Shown: positions 20,201 through 27,084 of the stretch, one piece after another
How the letters are laid out: every line of letters begins with the position of its first letter
Numbering within the stretch: the stretch's first letter is position 1
NCBI GenBank assembly: GCA_964482395.1
Contig: CAYZXK010000066.1
Span: 1-31,800, forward strand
DNA length: 31,800 bases
Source of the DNA: CAYZXK01 sp964482395
GTDB lineage: Bacteria > Planctomycetota > Phycisphaerae > UBA1845 > Fen-1342
Reading direction: 5' to 3'
Notes under the pieces: generated by a model
Seen by the model: the letters and a program-made list of their open reading frames with translations, nothing else
What the model was told of the DNA's origin: nothing
Databases searched by the model: none
Made by a program: the position numbers and the translations under genes

Positions 20201-20579
20201 CGTCCACGCACAGTCCGCAGGCGACGCAGCGGTCTTCGCGGACATACCGTGGGCTCTTTCGCACGCGGACCGTGAAACTGCCAGGCTCGCCGGCGCAGCT
20301 CACCACTTCGGCGTTCGTGATCACCTGGATCAGGGGATGCCGACCGGCATCCATGGCCTTTGGCCCGAGGATTCATATCGCGCAATCCATGGTGGGGAAG
20401 GTCTTGTCGAGCTGGGCCATTCGCCCACCCAGGCTCGGGGATTTTTCGACCAGTGTGACCGGGATGCGGGCATTGGCCAGGTCGAGGGCCGCCTGAATCC
20501 CGGCGATGCCCCCGCCGATCACCAGAGCGCGTTTGCGGTCGCCGGCGGCGGGCGGATTCTCGTTACCCGGCGCGGTCAT
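17277..20579 (-). CDS. double HdrA fusion, first module selenocysteine (TGA read through)
   Basis: One 1100-residue protein when the TGA at 20375-20373 is read as selenocysteine 69. The first module (about 1-455) starts directly with the FAD motif GGGIAGIQAALDLANA (22-37), then TFPTMDCAI-U-ILGPKAMDAGRHP, a ferredoxin region and QCVGARGEGG. It lacks the N-terminal cluster domain and the C-terminal ferredoxin, like QmoA. A Pro/Ser/Ala-rich linker (about 455-515) follows. The second module (about 522-1100) has its own N-terminal cluster domain (VGVLICHCG, CTPRTHEPIF), a second FAD motif (about 664-669), LPNVMTSAEL, CVGSRDPEG and a C-terminal double ferredoxin (CRACGQCVEIC, CKGCGTCASWC). In module 2 the Sec segment is replaced by LAEPNLKYLYPNL. 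It may have two flavins for separate electron paths. A GAGG ribosome site precedes the ATG at 20579. mvhD overlaps its stop by 4 nt. Confidence 0.85.
20335..20352 (-). promoter_or_regulatory. candidate bacterial SECIS hairpin of the double HdrA
   Basis: On the minus strand GGATGCC-GGTC-GGCATCC makes a perfect 7-bp stem with a GGUC loop. The loop starts 27 nt after the TGA at 20375-20373, at the same distance as in the other HdrA gene. From TGA to the end of the stem region the two genes differ at only 2 of 42 bases. Confidence 0.7.
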
Positions 20580-20612
20580 GGCCTGCTACCTCGTGGCTGT
20601 GGGGGCGTCGGA

Positions 20613-21197
20613 TCATGAAGAGTGTGTGGCGGGCGCGGCCGCCGCCACCCGGGCCTGCCCGTAGTGCTCGTCGAAATAGGCACAACCGGCGTCAAAAGCC
20701 TTCAAATTGAGATCTTCGGTACCGGGCGGCACGGAAGCCTTCACCGCCTCCCGAAACTGCTCGCGGGTCGCAAGTTTGGTGGCCGCCGCGAAGAAGCCCA
20801 ACATGACGATATTCTGGACGATGGCCCGTCCCAGCGACTCGGCCACCCGGGTGGAGGGAATCCCATAAGCCGGCTGTCCTTCTTTCAGCACCGGCTGCAC
20901 CAGGTCCTTCTCATAGATCAGCACGCCGTCGTCTTTCAGCTCCTGCCCGTACTTCTCATAGCCCTCCGCCGACATCACCACGAAGATGTCCGGCCTCTGG
21001 ATGTACGGATAAAGCACTGGCTCGTCTGAGACCACCAGGGTCGCGCTGCACGCCGAACCCCGGGCCTCCGGTCCGAAGCTCTGGATCATGGTGGCGTGTT
21101 TGCCGGCGTGGATGGCGCAGGCCCGGCCGGTGATATACCCGGAAAGCACGACGCCCTGACCCCCGAAGCCGGTAATGCGTATCTCGGTCCTACTCAT
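20613..21197 (-). CDS. korC: 2-oxoacid:ferredoxin oxidoreductase, gamma subunit
   Basis: The 194-aa protein is the gamma chain of a 2-oxoacid (probably 2-oxoglutarate) ferredoxin oxidoreductase: GFGGQGVVLSGYITGRA at the start, QSFGPEARGS, and a C-terminal NIVMLGFF. This chain helps bind CoA. The ATG at 21197 overlaps the end of korB by 8 nt. It completes the four-gene KorDABC set (ferredoxin, alpha, beta, gamma) whose separate-chain arrangement is typical of 2-oxoglutarate enzymes. The substrate is inferred from this layout and not proven. Confidence 0.93.
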   Translation of the reverse strand: MSRTEIRITGFGGQGVVLSGYITGRACAIHAGKHATMIQSFGPEARGSACSATLVVSDEPVLYPYIQRPDIFVVMSAEGYEKYGQELKDDGVLIYEKDLVQPVLKEGQPAYGIPSTRVAESLGRAIVQNIVMLGFFAAATKLATREQFREAVKASVPPGTEDLNLKAFDAGCAYFDEHYGQARVAAAAPATHSS

Positions 21198-22086
21198 GAA
21201 TCCAACCTCCCTCCGGCGGCATGGGCACGTACTTATCGCCGAGCGTCTTTCGATAATGGGCGTCCATCATTTCGGTGAAGGTGGGTTGCTCCCGGTCGAC
21301 GAATTTGCCGCAGATGATCTTGCCCTGGAAGTCGATGTCCAGTTCGCGGGTGTCGGCCCCATGCCGGATTTCAGCGTTATCGTGGTAGTACTGCATCAGG
21401 TGGAAGCCGGTGCCCAGCTTGTTCAAGCGGGCATAAAGCGTGGAGCAGGGGGTAATCACCTCGATGAAGCGGAAGCCCTTGCGGCCGATGGCCTCCTTGA
21501 AGGTTCGGGTCATCCGCCGGGTTTGCAGGCTGGTCCAGCGGGCGACGTAGGTGGCTCCGCAGCTTGCGGCCAGATGGGGCAGGTTGAACGGCCGCTCAAA
21601 ATTGCCGAAGGGCATGGTCGAAGAGCGGGCCTGCACCGGGGTGGTGGGTGCGTTCTGCCCGCCGGTCATCCCGTAGATGAAGTTGTTCACCAGAATGACC
21701 AGCAGATCCATGTTGCGCCGAGCGGCGTGGATGAAGTGGTTGCCGCCGATGCCCACCAGGTCCCCGTCGCCGGAGAAAACCGTAACCAGCAGTTCCGGCC
21801 GTCCCAGCTTCAGCCCGGTGGCGAAGGGTATGGCCCGGCCGTGGGTGCTGTGGAAGGAGTCCAGCTTCAGGTAGCCGGCCACCCGCCCGGTACACCCGAT
21901 TCCAGAGACCACCGCGACCTTGTCCAGGTCCACTTCCGCCTCCCTTAGGGCCTGGACGTAGCATTTCATCACCGTGCCGATTCCGCAGGTGGGGCACCAG
22001 ATATGCGGCATCCGGTCCATGCGGAGAAAGGGTGCCATCGGATGAGCTCGGGCCGCGATTTCGGTCTGGTCCGTGATGCTGGTCAT
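21190..22086 (-). CDS. korB: 2-oxoacid:ferredoxin oxidoreductase, beta subunit
   Basis: The 298-aa beta chain carries thiamine diphosphate and part of an iron-sulfur site: CPTCGIG (C31, C34), the TPP motif GDGD (106-109) with NN at 134-135, and IGCTGRV. The ATG at 22086 overlaps the korA stop (ATGA). A longer upstream extension of the frame has no family match and overlaps korA. The oxidised 2-oxoacid would give acyl-CoA, CO2 and reduced ferredoxin, or the reverse in carbon fixation. Confidence 0.95.
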   Translation of the reverse strand: MTSITDQTEIAARAHPMAPFLRMDRMPHIWCPTCGIGTVMKCYVQALREAEVDLDKVAVVSGIGCTGRVAGYLKLDSFHSTHGRAIPFATGLKLGRPELLVTVFSGDGDLVGIGGNHFIHAARRNMDLLVILVNNFIYGMTGGQNAPTTPVQARSSTMPFGNFERPFNLPHLAASCGATYVARWTSLQTRRMTRTFKEAIGRKGFRFIEVITPCSTLYARLNKLGTGFHLMQYYHDNAEIRHGADTRELDIDFQGKIICGKFVDREQPTFTEMMDAHYRKTLGDKYVPMPPEGGWIHE

Positions 22087-23240
22087 TTGGCTGCCCTCAA
22101 AATCGCCTCGCAGATATCGCGCGGGTCGTGCACGCTGCCACCGGCATGCGGCACCGGAACGGTCGCCGCCTTCCCCGCCGCGCAGCGCTCCACTTCCAAA
22201 ACCATCTGGCCCAAATTGATCTCCGGCACCACGAAGGCTCCGATCTTCCCGGCCAGCTCCCGCACCCGGCGCTCTGGAAAGGGCCAGACCACTATCAGCC
22301 GCAGCACCCCCACCTTCACGCCCTGCTTGCGAGCCAGCTCGATGCCCATTCGGGCGACCCGGGCCGTGATCCCGTAGGTGACAACCACCACGTCGGCCCC
22401 GTCGGTCTGCTCCTCCTCGAAGCGGACGATCTGGTCGGCATTGTCCCGGATCTTGCTTACCAGCCGGCGGACGCACTGGTCCTGACAGGCGGCGCTCATG
22501 ACCGGGTAGCCGCGTTCGTCATGGGTCAGTCCGGTGCTGTGGAAGCGGTAGCCGTCGCCGGCCCGGGCGAATTCTGGAATGCACTGTCCATTCAAGCGAT
22601 AGGGCCAGTAGTCCTCCGGTGGCCGACTGGTCAGGCGGCGGGGGACCACCTCGATCTGCTCGGCCGGCGGAATCACGACCTTCTCGGTCATGTGCCCCAC
22701 GCATTCGTCCATCATCAGCAGGACCGGCACCCGGTACAGCTCCGAGAGGTTGAAGGCCTGGATCGTCAGGTCGAAGGCCTCCTGCGGCGATTGCGGGCTC
22801 AGAGCGATGATCTCGTAATCGCCGTGCGAGCCCCAGCGGGCCTGCATCATGTCGGCCTGGCCGGTCATCGTCGGCAGCCCGGTGGAGGGGCCCCCGCGCT
22901 GCACGTTGACCACCACGCAGGGCGTTTCCATCATCGCGGCCAGCCCGATGTTCTCCATCATCAGGCTGAAGCCCGGCCCGCTGGTGACGGTCATCGACTT
23001 GGTTCCCGTCCAGGAGGCCCCCACCACTGCCGCCATGCTGGCCAACTCGTCCTCCATCTGGATGAACACCCCGCCCATGTAGGGGAACCGCCGGGCGATC
23101 CGCTCGACCACCTCGGTCGACGGGGTGATCGGGTAGCCGGCCACAAACCGGCAGCCGGCCGCCATGGCCCCCTCGCCGCAGGCGAAATCACCGTCCAGAT
23201 AATGGGCACCGGTCAGGACGCCGGCCGGGTCTGCTTTCAC
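22083..23240 (-). CDS. korA: 2-oxoacid:ferredoxin oxidoreductase, alpha subunit
   Basis: The 385-aa alpha chain has the family motifs GYPITPSTEV, QMEDELASMAAVVGASW and TSGPGFSLM, a TPP-facing domain, then a transketolase C-terminal-like part (VVVVTYGITARVARMG). The GTG at 23240 is used because it overlaps the ferredoxin stop as GTGA, leaving VKADPAGVLTG and then the family start. An in-frame upstream extension would overlap korD. It is co-transcribed with korD and korB. Confidence 0.95.
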   Translation of the reverse strand: MKADPAGVLTGAHYLDGDFACGEGAMAAGCRFVAGYPITPSTEVVERIARRFPYMGGVFIQMEDELASMAAVVGASWTGTKSMTVTSGPGFSLMMENIGLAAMMETPCVVVNVQRGGPSTGLPTMTGQADMMQARWGSHGDYEIIALSPQSPQEAFDLTIQAFNLSELYRVPVLLMMDECVGHMTEKVVIPPAEQIEVVPRRLTSRPPEDYWPYRLNGQCIPEFARAGDGYRFHSTGLTHDERGYPVMSAACQDQCVRRLVSKIRDNADQIVRFEEEQTDGADVVVVTYGITARVARMGIELARKQGVKVGVLRLIVVWPFPERRVRELAGKIGAFVVPEINLGQMVLEVERCAAGKAATVPVPHAGGSVHDPRDICEAILRAAK

Positions 23241-23578
23241 TTGTCGTCCTCCCTCATGCCCCCGTCCTGGCTGCCGCTGGCCGGCTTTTCGGTCGAGCCG
23301 GACGCGGCGGCGGGCTGACCATCGGTCACCGGGACGCTGTAGATGGCGAAATCCGGACAGATCATCTCGCACAGGTTGCAATTCACGCACTCTTCCGGCT
23401 TGACCACCTTTGGCGGATGGTAGCCCTTCCGGTTGAACTCCTCGGACATCGCCAGGACTTCCTTGGGGCAGTATTCCACACAGAAGCCGCAGCCCTTGCA
23501 GCGCTCGACGACGATGTGCACCTGCCCCCGGGGCACCTTGACCCGCTCGAAATCCAGTGGTTTACGCCAGTACTTCAT
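23237..23578 (-). CDS. korD: 2x[4Fe-4S] ferredoxin-type delta subunit
   Basis: The 113-aa ferredoxin has C27-C30-C33-C37 (CKGCGFCVEYCP) and C64-C67-C70-C74 (CVNCNLCEMICP). It is the delta chain that takes electrons from KorAB, and could be the ferredoxin link to the HdrA flavins. The ATG at 23578 (MKYWRKPLDF) has GGGGA 7 nt upstream; a frame extension to 23668 has no ferredoxin sequence. The C-terminal Ser/Gly/Asp tail is low complexity. Its stop overlaps korA by 4 nt. Confidence 0.94.
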   Translation of the reverse strand: MKYWRKPLDFERVKVPRGQVHIVVERCKGCGFCVEYCPKEVLAMSEEFNRKGYHPPKVVKPEECVNCNLCEMICPDFAIYSVPVTDGQPAAASGSTEKPASGSQDGGMREDDK

Positions 23579-23670
23579 TGAACGGTCCCCATGGCCTTTC
23601 GCCGTCGGGTGGCTCCCGACCGGCCGCCTGCCGGACTCGGTCGCCCTTGGGTGGGGCTCGCCTGGCAAGG

Positions 23671-23749
23671 TCAGCCGCCCAGCTTCCGGGCCACCGGACA
23701 GTCGCTTTCAATATAACCGCCGCAGCGGAGACAGTACCCAGGCTTGACC
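23671..23749 (-). other. out-of-frame Cys-rich tail of the MarR gene
   Basis: In the frame next to the MarR frame the DNA reads VKPGYCLRCGGYIESDCPVARKLGG and stops at 23673-23671. The C-x2-C-x8-C pattern resembles a metal knuckle. It would join the MarR frame as EPVPVKPGYC if one base of the G-run at 23750-23753 (C on the coding strand) were absent. This suggests an assembly error, a true mutation or a +1 frameshift. Confidence 0.5.
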
Positions 23750-24256
23750 GGGGACCGGTTCCACCAGCGACAGGATGAACTCTTCCAGCAGGGCCGCAGG
23801 TTGCCGAGTCGGCCGCGGCCCCAGCTCCCGGCACACCGACGACAAACAGGCCGCTTGGCGGGCCTCGAATCGCCCAACCAGCCGCCGCCCCTTCGGGCTG
23901 ATCGACAGCCGCCGCGCCCAACGGTCCTTTCGCCAGTGGCCGCGAGCGATCAGCCCCAGCCGCTGGAGCTTGTGGGCGCTCTTGGTGGCGGCCGGTGCGG
24001 AAATGCCCAGGAATTCGGCAAGCTGCTCGACCGAATGCCGACCGTTTCGCGTCATCAGCGTGCGCAGAAGAATCTGACACCGGCTCAGCCCGTCCCGATA
24101 CAGGCCGCGCCAGGCTCCTGCCTGGAACAGCTCATGGACGGCGGCGGCGAAGATGTAGCTCAGCCGCGGCAGTTTCCGTTTGCCATCTGGGCAGTCGACC
24201 GTCCGCGTGCCCCCCCTGCCCGGATCGGAACTCGATGGGGCACCATCGGCACCCAT
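23708..24256 (-). CDS. MarR-like winged-helix regulator, probably frameshifted at its end
   Basis: The 182-aa frame has a helix-turn-helix of MarR type (QLAEFLGISAPAATKSAHKL, about 79-98) and a wing (RRLSISPKGRRLV, about 115-127). It is transcribed toward korD with no promoter visible between them, so it is probably the first gene of the kor-hdr operon and may regulate it. The last 20 or so residues (GQAWVLSPLRRLY) look like a wrong frame: the next frame continues with GYCLRCGGYIESDC, annotated separately. The start at 24256 has a weak ribosome site; the true start could be a later codon, since the fold is clear from LSYIFAAAVHELF onward. Confidence 0.75.
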   Translation of the reverse strand: MGADGAPSSSDPGRGGTRTVDCPDGKRKLPRLSYIFAAAVHELFQAGAWRGLYRDGLSRCQILLRTLMTRNGRHSVEQLAEFLGISAPAATKSAHKLQRLGLIARGHWRKDRWARRLSISPKGRRLVGRFEARQAACLSSVCRELGPRPTRQPAALLEEFILSLVEPVPGQAWVLSPLRRLY

Positions 24257-24276
24257 TTGCTTAACCGCGTCCGTGT

Positions 24277-24299
24277 CTAACCCGCTTACACAAGGTTAG
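24277..24299. promoter_or_regulatory. inverted repeat, candidate MarR operator
   Basis: CTAACC (24277-24282) and GGTTAG (24294-24299) are separated by 11 nt, giving half-site centres 17 nt apart. The repeat spans the predicted -10 and the transcription start. A third copy-like half-site, TTAACC, lies at 24261-24266. MarR dimers typically bind such repeats to repress their own promoter. Confidence 0.5.
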
Positions 24300-24322
24300 C
24301 GGCCCACACGAGCAAGTGTCAA
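24293..24322 (-). promoter_or_regulatory. promoter of the MarR-kor-hdr operon
   Basis: The minus strand has a perfect TTGACA (24322-24317), an 18-nt spacer and a weak -10 TAACCT (24298-24293). It lies 37 nt or more upstream of the MarR start. A strong -35 with a weak -10 that overlaps an inverted repeat is a usual layout for a regulated promoter. Confidence 0.55.
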
Positions 24323-24373
24323 TCTGGCCCACGCCGGCCACCCGCGCCCCCGGCCGCGAGGTCCGCGCCTCCC

Positions 24374-24408
24374 GGGCCGTCAGGCCTGGCGGTTCCCGGC
24401 CCTTTTTT
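24374..24408 (+). terminator. orphan terminator-like hairpin
   Basis: GGGCCG and CGGCCC (6 bp) with a 17-nt loop are followed by TTTTTT (24403-24408). It points rightwards, yet no plus-strand gene ends nearby. It lies before the promoter of the repeat protein gene. It could end antisense or small RNA transcripts. Confidence 0.5.
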
Positions 24409-24440
24409 CGGACGTCGTTTTAGCCGGGCGGAGAATTTCG

Positions 24441-24469
24441 TTGTTGGCGCCGCCCCGGTTGTCTATATT
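24441..24469 (+). promoter_or_regulatory. likely promoter of the RCC1-like repeat gene
   Basis: TTGTTG (24441-24446), a 17-nt spacer and TATATT (24464-24469, 5 of 6 matches) precede the ATG at 24509 by a 33-nt or so leader. Confidence 0.45.
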
Positions 24470-24508
24470 CGGGGTAGTCTGCCCACGTGGGCGGCCGCGA
24501 GGCAATTC

Positions 24509-26419
24509 ATGGTCGGGCTGGTTCATAGGTCGATCCTCGTGCTGGCGGCCACGTTGATCCCCCGGGCGGCCCTTGCCCAGGACGGTCAGGGCTCGGTGGT
24601 CGGCTGGGGCGACCAGGTCGTCGGGGTCGACCTGCGGTCCGGCTTCCTGGCCGCGGTCGGCGGCCAGAGTCACAGCCTCGGTCTGAAGGCCGATGGCTCG
24701 ATCGTTGCCTGGGGCGACGGCGAATTCGGCCAGTGCACCGTCCCCGCCCCCAATTCGGATTTTATCGCCCTCGCCGCCGGCGGCGACCACAGTTTGGGCC
24801 TGAGAGCCAACGGTTCGATCGCCGCCTGGGGCGCGAATCAACTGGGTCAGTGCAATGTCCCGAGCCCGAATGCCGGCTTCATCGCGGTCGCCGCCGGCGG
24901 CTGGCACAGCCTGGGCTTGAAGTCCGATGGCTCGATCGTCGCCTGGGGGGATAACCAGTCTGGCCAGTGCAACGTCCCGCCGCCGAACAACGGCTTCATC
25001 GCCATTGCTGCTGGTGACTACCACAGCCTGGGCCTGAGGTCCGACGGCTCAATCGTCGCCTGGGGCGGTAATCAGTACGGTCAGTGCAGCGTTCCGTCAC
25101 CTAACGGCGATTTCATAGGGATTGCGGCCGGCGGCTCGCACAGCTTGGGCCTCAAAGCCGACGGTTCCATCGTGGCCTGGGGTGATAATCGGTTTGGGCA
25201 ATGCGACCTGCCTGAGCCGAACACCGAGTTCGTCGCTCTGGCCGCGGGAGCCAGCCATAGCCTGGGGCTGAAGTCCGGCGGCTTGATCGTGGCCTGGGGC
25301 AGCAATGCTTTCGGACAGTGCGACACACCCGAGCCGAATATGGACTTTGTTGGCATCGCCGCCGGCGGCTGGCACAGCCTGGGCGTCAGAGCCGACGGCT
25401 CAATCCTGGCCTGGGGGCGGAACAACTGGGGCCAGTGTAATGTGCCGCCGCCGAATACGAGCTTCGTAGCGGTAGCAGCCGGCTACCATCACGCCCTGGG
25501 TTTGAAGGCCGACGGCGCGGTCGCCGCCTGGGGCGATAACCGGGCCGGCGAATGCAACGTGCCCGCCCCCAATACCGGCTTCGCCGCGGTCTGCGCCGGC
25601 TCGCATCACAGTTTGGGGCTCAAGCGGGGCGGCTGGATCGTAGCCTGGGGTCGAAACGACCACGGCCAATGCGAAGTGCCGCTTCCGAACGCCGACTTCA
25701 TCGCGATTGCCGCCGGCGGTGACCACAGCTACGGCCTCAAGGCGGACAGCACAATTGTAGCTTGGGGTTCGAACGTATACGGGCAATGCGATGTGCCCGC
25801 GCCTAACGCCGACTTCGTGGCTGTGGCCGCCGGCTACTACCATGGGTTGGGTCTGAAGAGCGACGGCTCGGTGGTCGCGTGGGGCAGGAACAACTGCGGT
25901 CAATGCAACGTCCCCTACCCCAACGCCGACTTCGTCGCCATCGCGGCCGGCAGCCTCCACAGCGTGGGCCTGAAGGCCGACGGCTCGATCATAGCCTGGG
26001 GCGACAACACCTACGGACAGTGCAACGTGCCCCCGCCCAACACTCAGTTTGCGGCGATCGCAGCCGGCGGCCTGCACACGCTGGGCCTCAAGGCCGACCG
26101 CTCCATCGTGGCCTGGGGACGCAACGACTACGGCCAATGCAATGTCCCGCTGCCCAACGCCGACTTCACCGACCTGGCTGCCGGTCGGGGACACAGCCTG
26201 GGCCTCAAGGGCTACCCCCGCGGCGACCTGAACTGCGACCGGCAGGTAGGCTTCGCCGACATCAACCCCTTTGTGCTGCTTCTGACCAATCCCGCCGCGT
26301 GGCAAGCCGCCTACCCGGATTGCCCCTTCTCCAACGGCGACATCAACGCCGACGGCACGGTGGGCTTTGCCGACATAAACCCGTTCGTGGCCCTGCTGGT
26401 CGGCGGGGCCGCCCAGTAG
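24509..26419 (+). CDS. secreted RCC1-like repeat protein with dockerin-like C-terminus
   Basis: The 636-aa protein has a signal peptide (core ILVLAATLIPRAALA, cleavage before QDGQ). It then has 13 complete 39-residue units and a partial one, of the type F-I-A-V-A-A-G-G-x-H-S-L-G-L-K-x-D-G-S-I-V-A-W-G, each with GQC-x-VP before its end. RCC1-like units build beta-propellers that bind other molecules. The end carries two calcium-binding EF-hand-like motifs, GDLNCDRQVGFADINPFV and GDINADGTVGFADINPFV, like a dockerin. Planctomycetes carry many such extracellular proteins; a cohesin partner is not visible. GAGG lies 6 nt before the ATG. The high copy number of one repeat suggests recent expansion. 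Confidence 0.93.
   Translation: MVGLVHRSILVLAATLIPRAALAQDGQGSVVGWGDQVVGVDLRSGFLAAVGGQSHSLGLKADGSIVAWGDGEFGQCTVPAPNSDFIALAAGGDHSLGLRANGSIAAWGANQLGQCNVPSPNAGFIAVAAGGWHSLGLKSDGSIVAWGDNQSGQCNVPPPNNGFIAIAAGDYHSLGLRSDGSIVAWGGNQYGQCSVPSPNGDFIGIAAGGSHSLGLKADGSIVAWGDNRFGQCDLPEPNTEFVALAAGASHSLGLKSGGLIVAWGSNAFGQCDTPEPNMDFVGIAAGGWHSLGVRADGSILAWGRNNWGQCNVPPPNTSFVAVAAGYHHALGLKADGAVAAWGDNRAGECNVPAPNTGFAAVCAGSHHSLGLKRGGWIVAWGRNDHGQCEVPLPNADFIAIAAGGDHSYGLKADSTIVAWGSNVYGQCDVPAPNADFVAVAAGYYHGLGLKSDGSVVAWGRNNCGQCNVPYPNADFVAIAAGSLHSVGLKADGSIIAWGDNTYGQCNVPPPNTQFAAIAAGGLHTLGLKADRSIVAWGRNDYGQCNVPLPNADFTDLAAGRGHSLGLKGYPRGDLNCDRQVGFADINPFVLLLTNPAAWQAAYPDCPFSNGDINADGTVGFADINPFVALLVGGAAQ
24644..26164 (+). repeat. 13 tandem 117-bp coding repeats
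   Basis: The repeat region is an exact array of 13 x 117 bp without indels between units (one insertion or deletion of non-unit length would break the 39-aa register). Sequence identity differs between units, with H-S-L-G-L-K and A-W-G best kept. Such arrays often change length by recombination and can be miscounted in assemblies. Confidence 0.9.
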
Positions 26420-26450
26420 AGTCGTTCCGCCCGCAGGATTTCAGGTAGGC

Positions 26451-27065
26451 TTATCGCCTGGCGGCGGCAAACAGCTCCGCCACCCGGTCCCAGTTCACCA
26501 GATTCCACCAGGCGGCGATCCAGTCCGCCCGGCGGTTCTGGTACTGGAGATAGTACGCGTGCTCCCACACGTCGACGGTCAGGATCGGAGTGTGGCCCTT
26601 GGACAGCGGGGAGTCTTGGTTGAGCGTGTCGCAGATCGCCAGCTTCCCGCCCGGCTCGACGCACAGCCAGGCCCAGCCGCTGCCGAACCGACCCATCGCG
26701 ACCTTGGTGAACTGATCCTTGAACGCCTCGAAGCCGCCGAAAGTCTTCGCAATCTCGTCGGCCAGCGGTCCCTTCGGCTGCCCTCCCTTGCCGGGCCCCA
26801 TGATCTCCCAGAAGAAGCTGTGGTGGTAATGTCCTCCGCCGTGGTTGATCACCGCCTGGCGGATCTCGGCCGGCACGCTGTTAATCTCGCGCAGCACTTG
26901 CTCGATGGGCCGGGCCGCGATGGCCGGGTGCCCCTCCAGGGCCTTGTTGAGATTGGTGGTGTAGGCCACATGGTGCTTGTCGTGATGAAACTCCAGCGTA
27001 CGCGCGTCCAGGTAAGGTTGCAGGGCGTCATAGGAATACGGCAGCGGCGGAGTCTGGTAGGCCAT
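26451..27065 (-). CDS. sodA: superoxide dismutase, Mn-type
   Basis: The 204-aa enzyme disproportionates superoxide. Metal ligands by family comparison are His27, His82 (HYHHSFFW), Asp165 and His169 (DVWEHAYY). NQDSPL near position 148 contains the Gln typical of Mn enzymes, whereas Fe enzymes have a Gln elsewhere. The start MAYQTPPLPYSYDAL is standard, with GAGGAG 7 nt upstream. It would protect the oxygen-sensitive iron-sulfur and selenium enzymes of this organism. It follows the sulfotransferase gene by 19 nt and converges with the repeat protein gene. Confidence 0.95.
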   Translation of the reverse strand: MAYQTPPLPYSYDALQPYLDARTLEFHHDKHHVAYTTNLNKALEGHPAIAARPIEQVLREINSVPAEIRQAVINHGGGHYHHSFFWEIMGPGKGGQPKGPLADEIAKTFGGFEAFKDQFTKVAMGRFGSGWAWLCVEPGGKLAICDTLNQDSPLSKGHTPILTVDVWEHAYYLQYQNRRADWIAAWWNLVNWDRVAELFAAARR

Positions 27066-27084
27066 CGTTGTTCTCCTCGAAACC

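Noticed and set aside
14846..20375. Calling both HdrA genes pseudogenes because of their internal TGA
   Set aside because: Both TGAs lie at the same conserved motif, the frames continue on both sides, a hairpin follows each, and all other motifs are intact. This pattern fits selenocysteine rather than decay.
24644..26164. The regular repeats as a CRISPR array or minisatellite
   Set aside because: The units are coding and in frame, encode a repeated protein domain, and have no unique spacers between short repeats.
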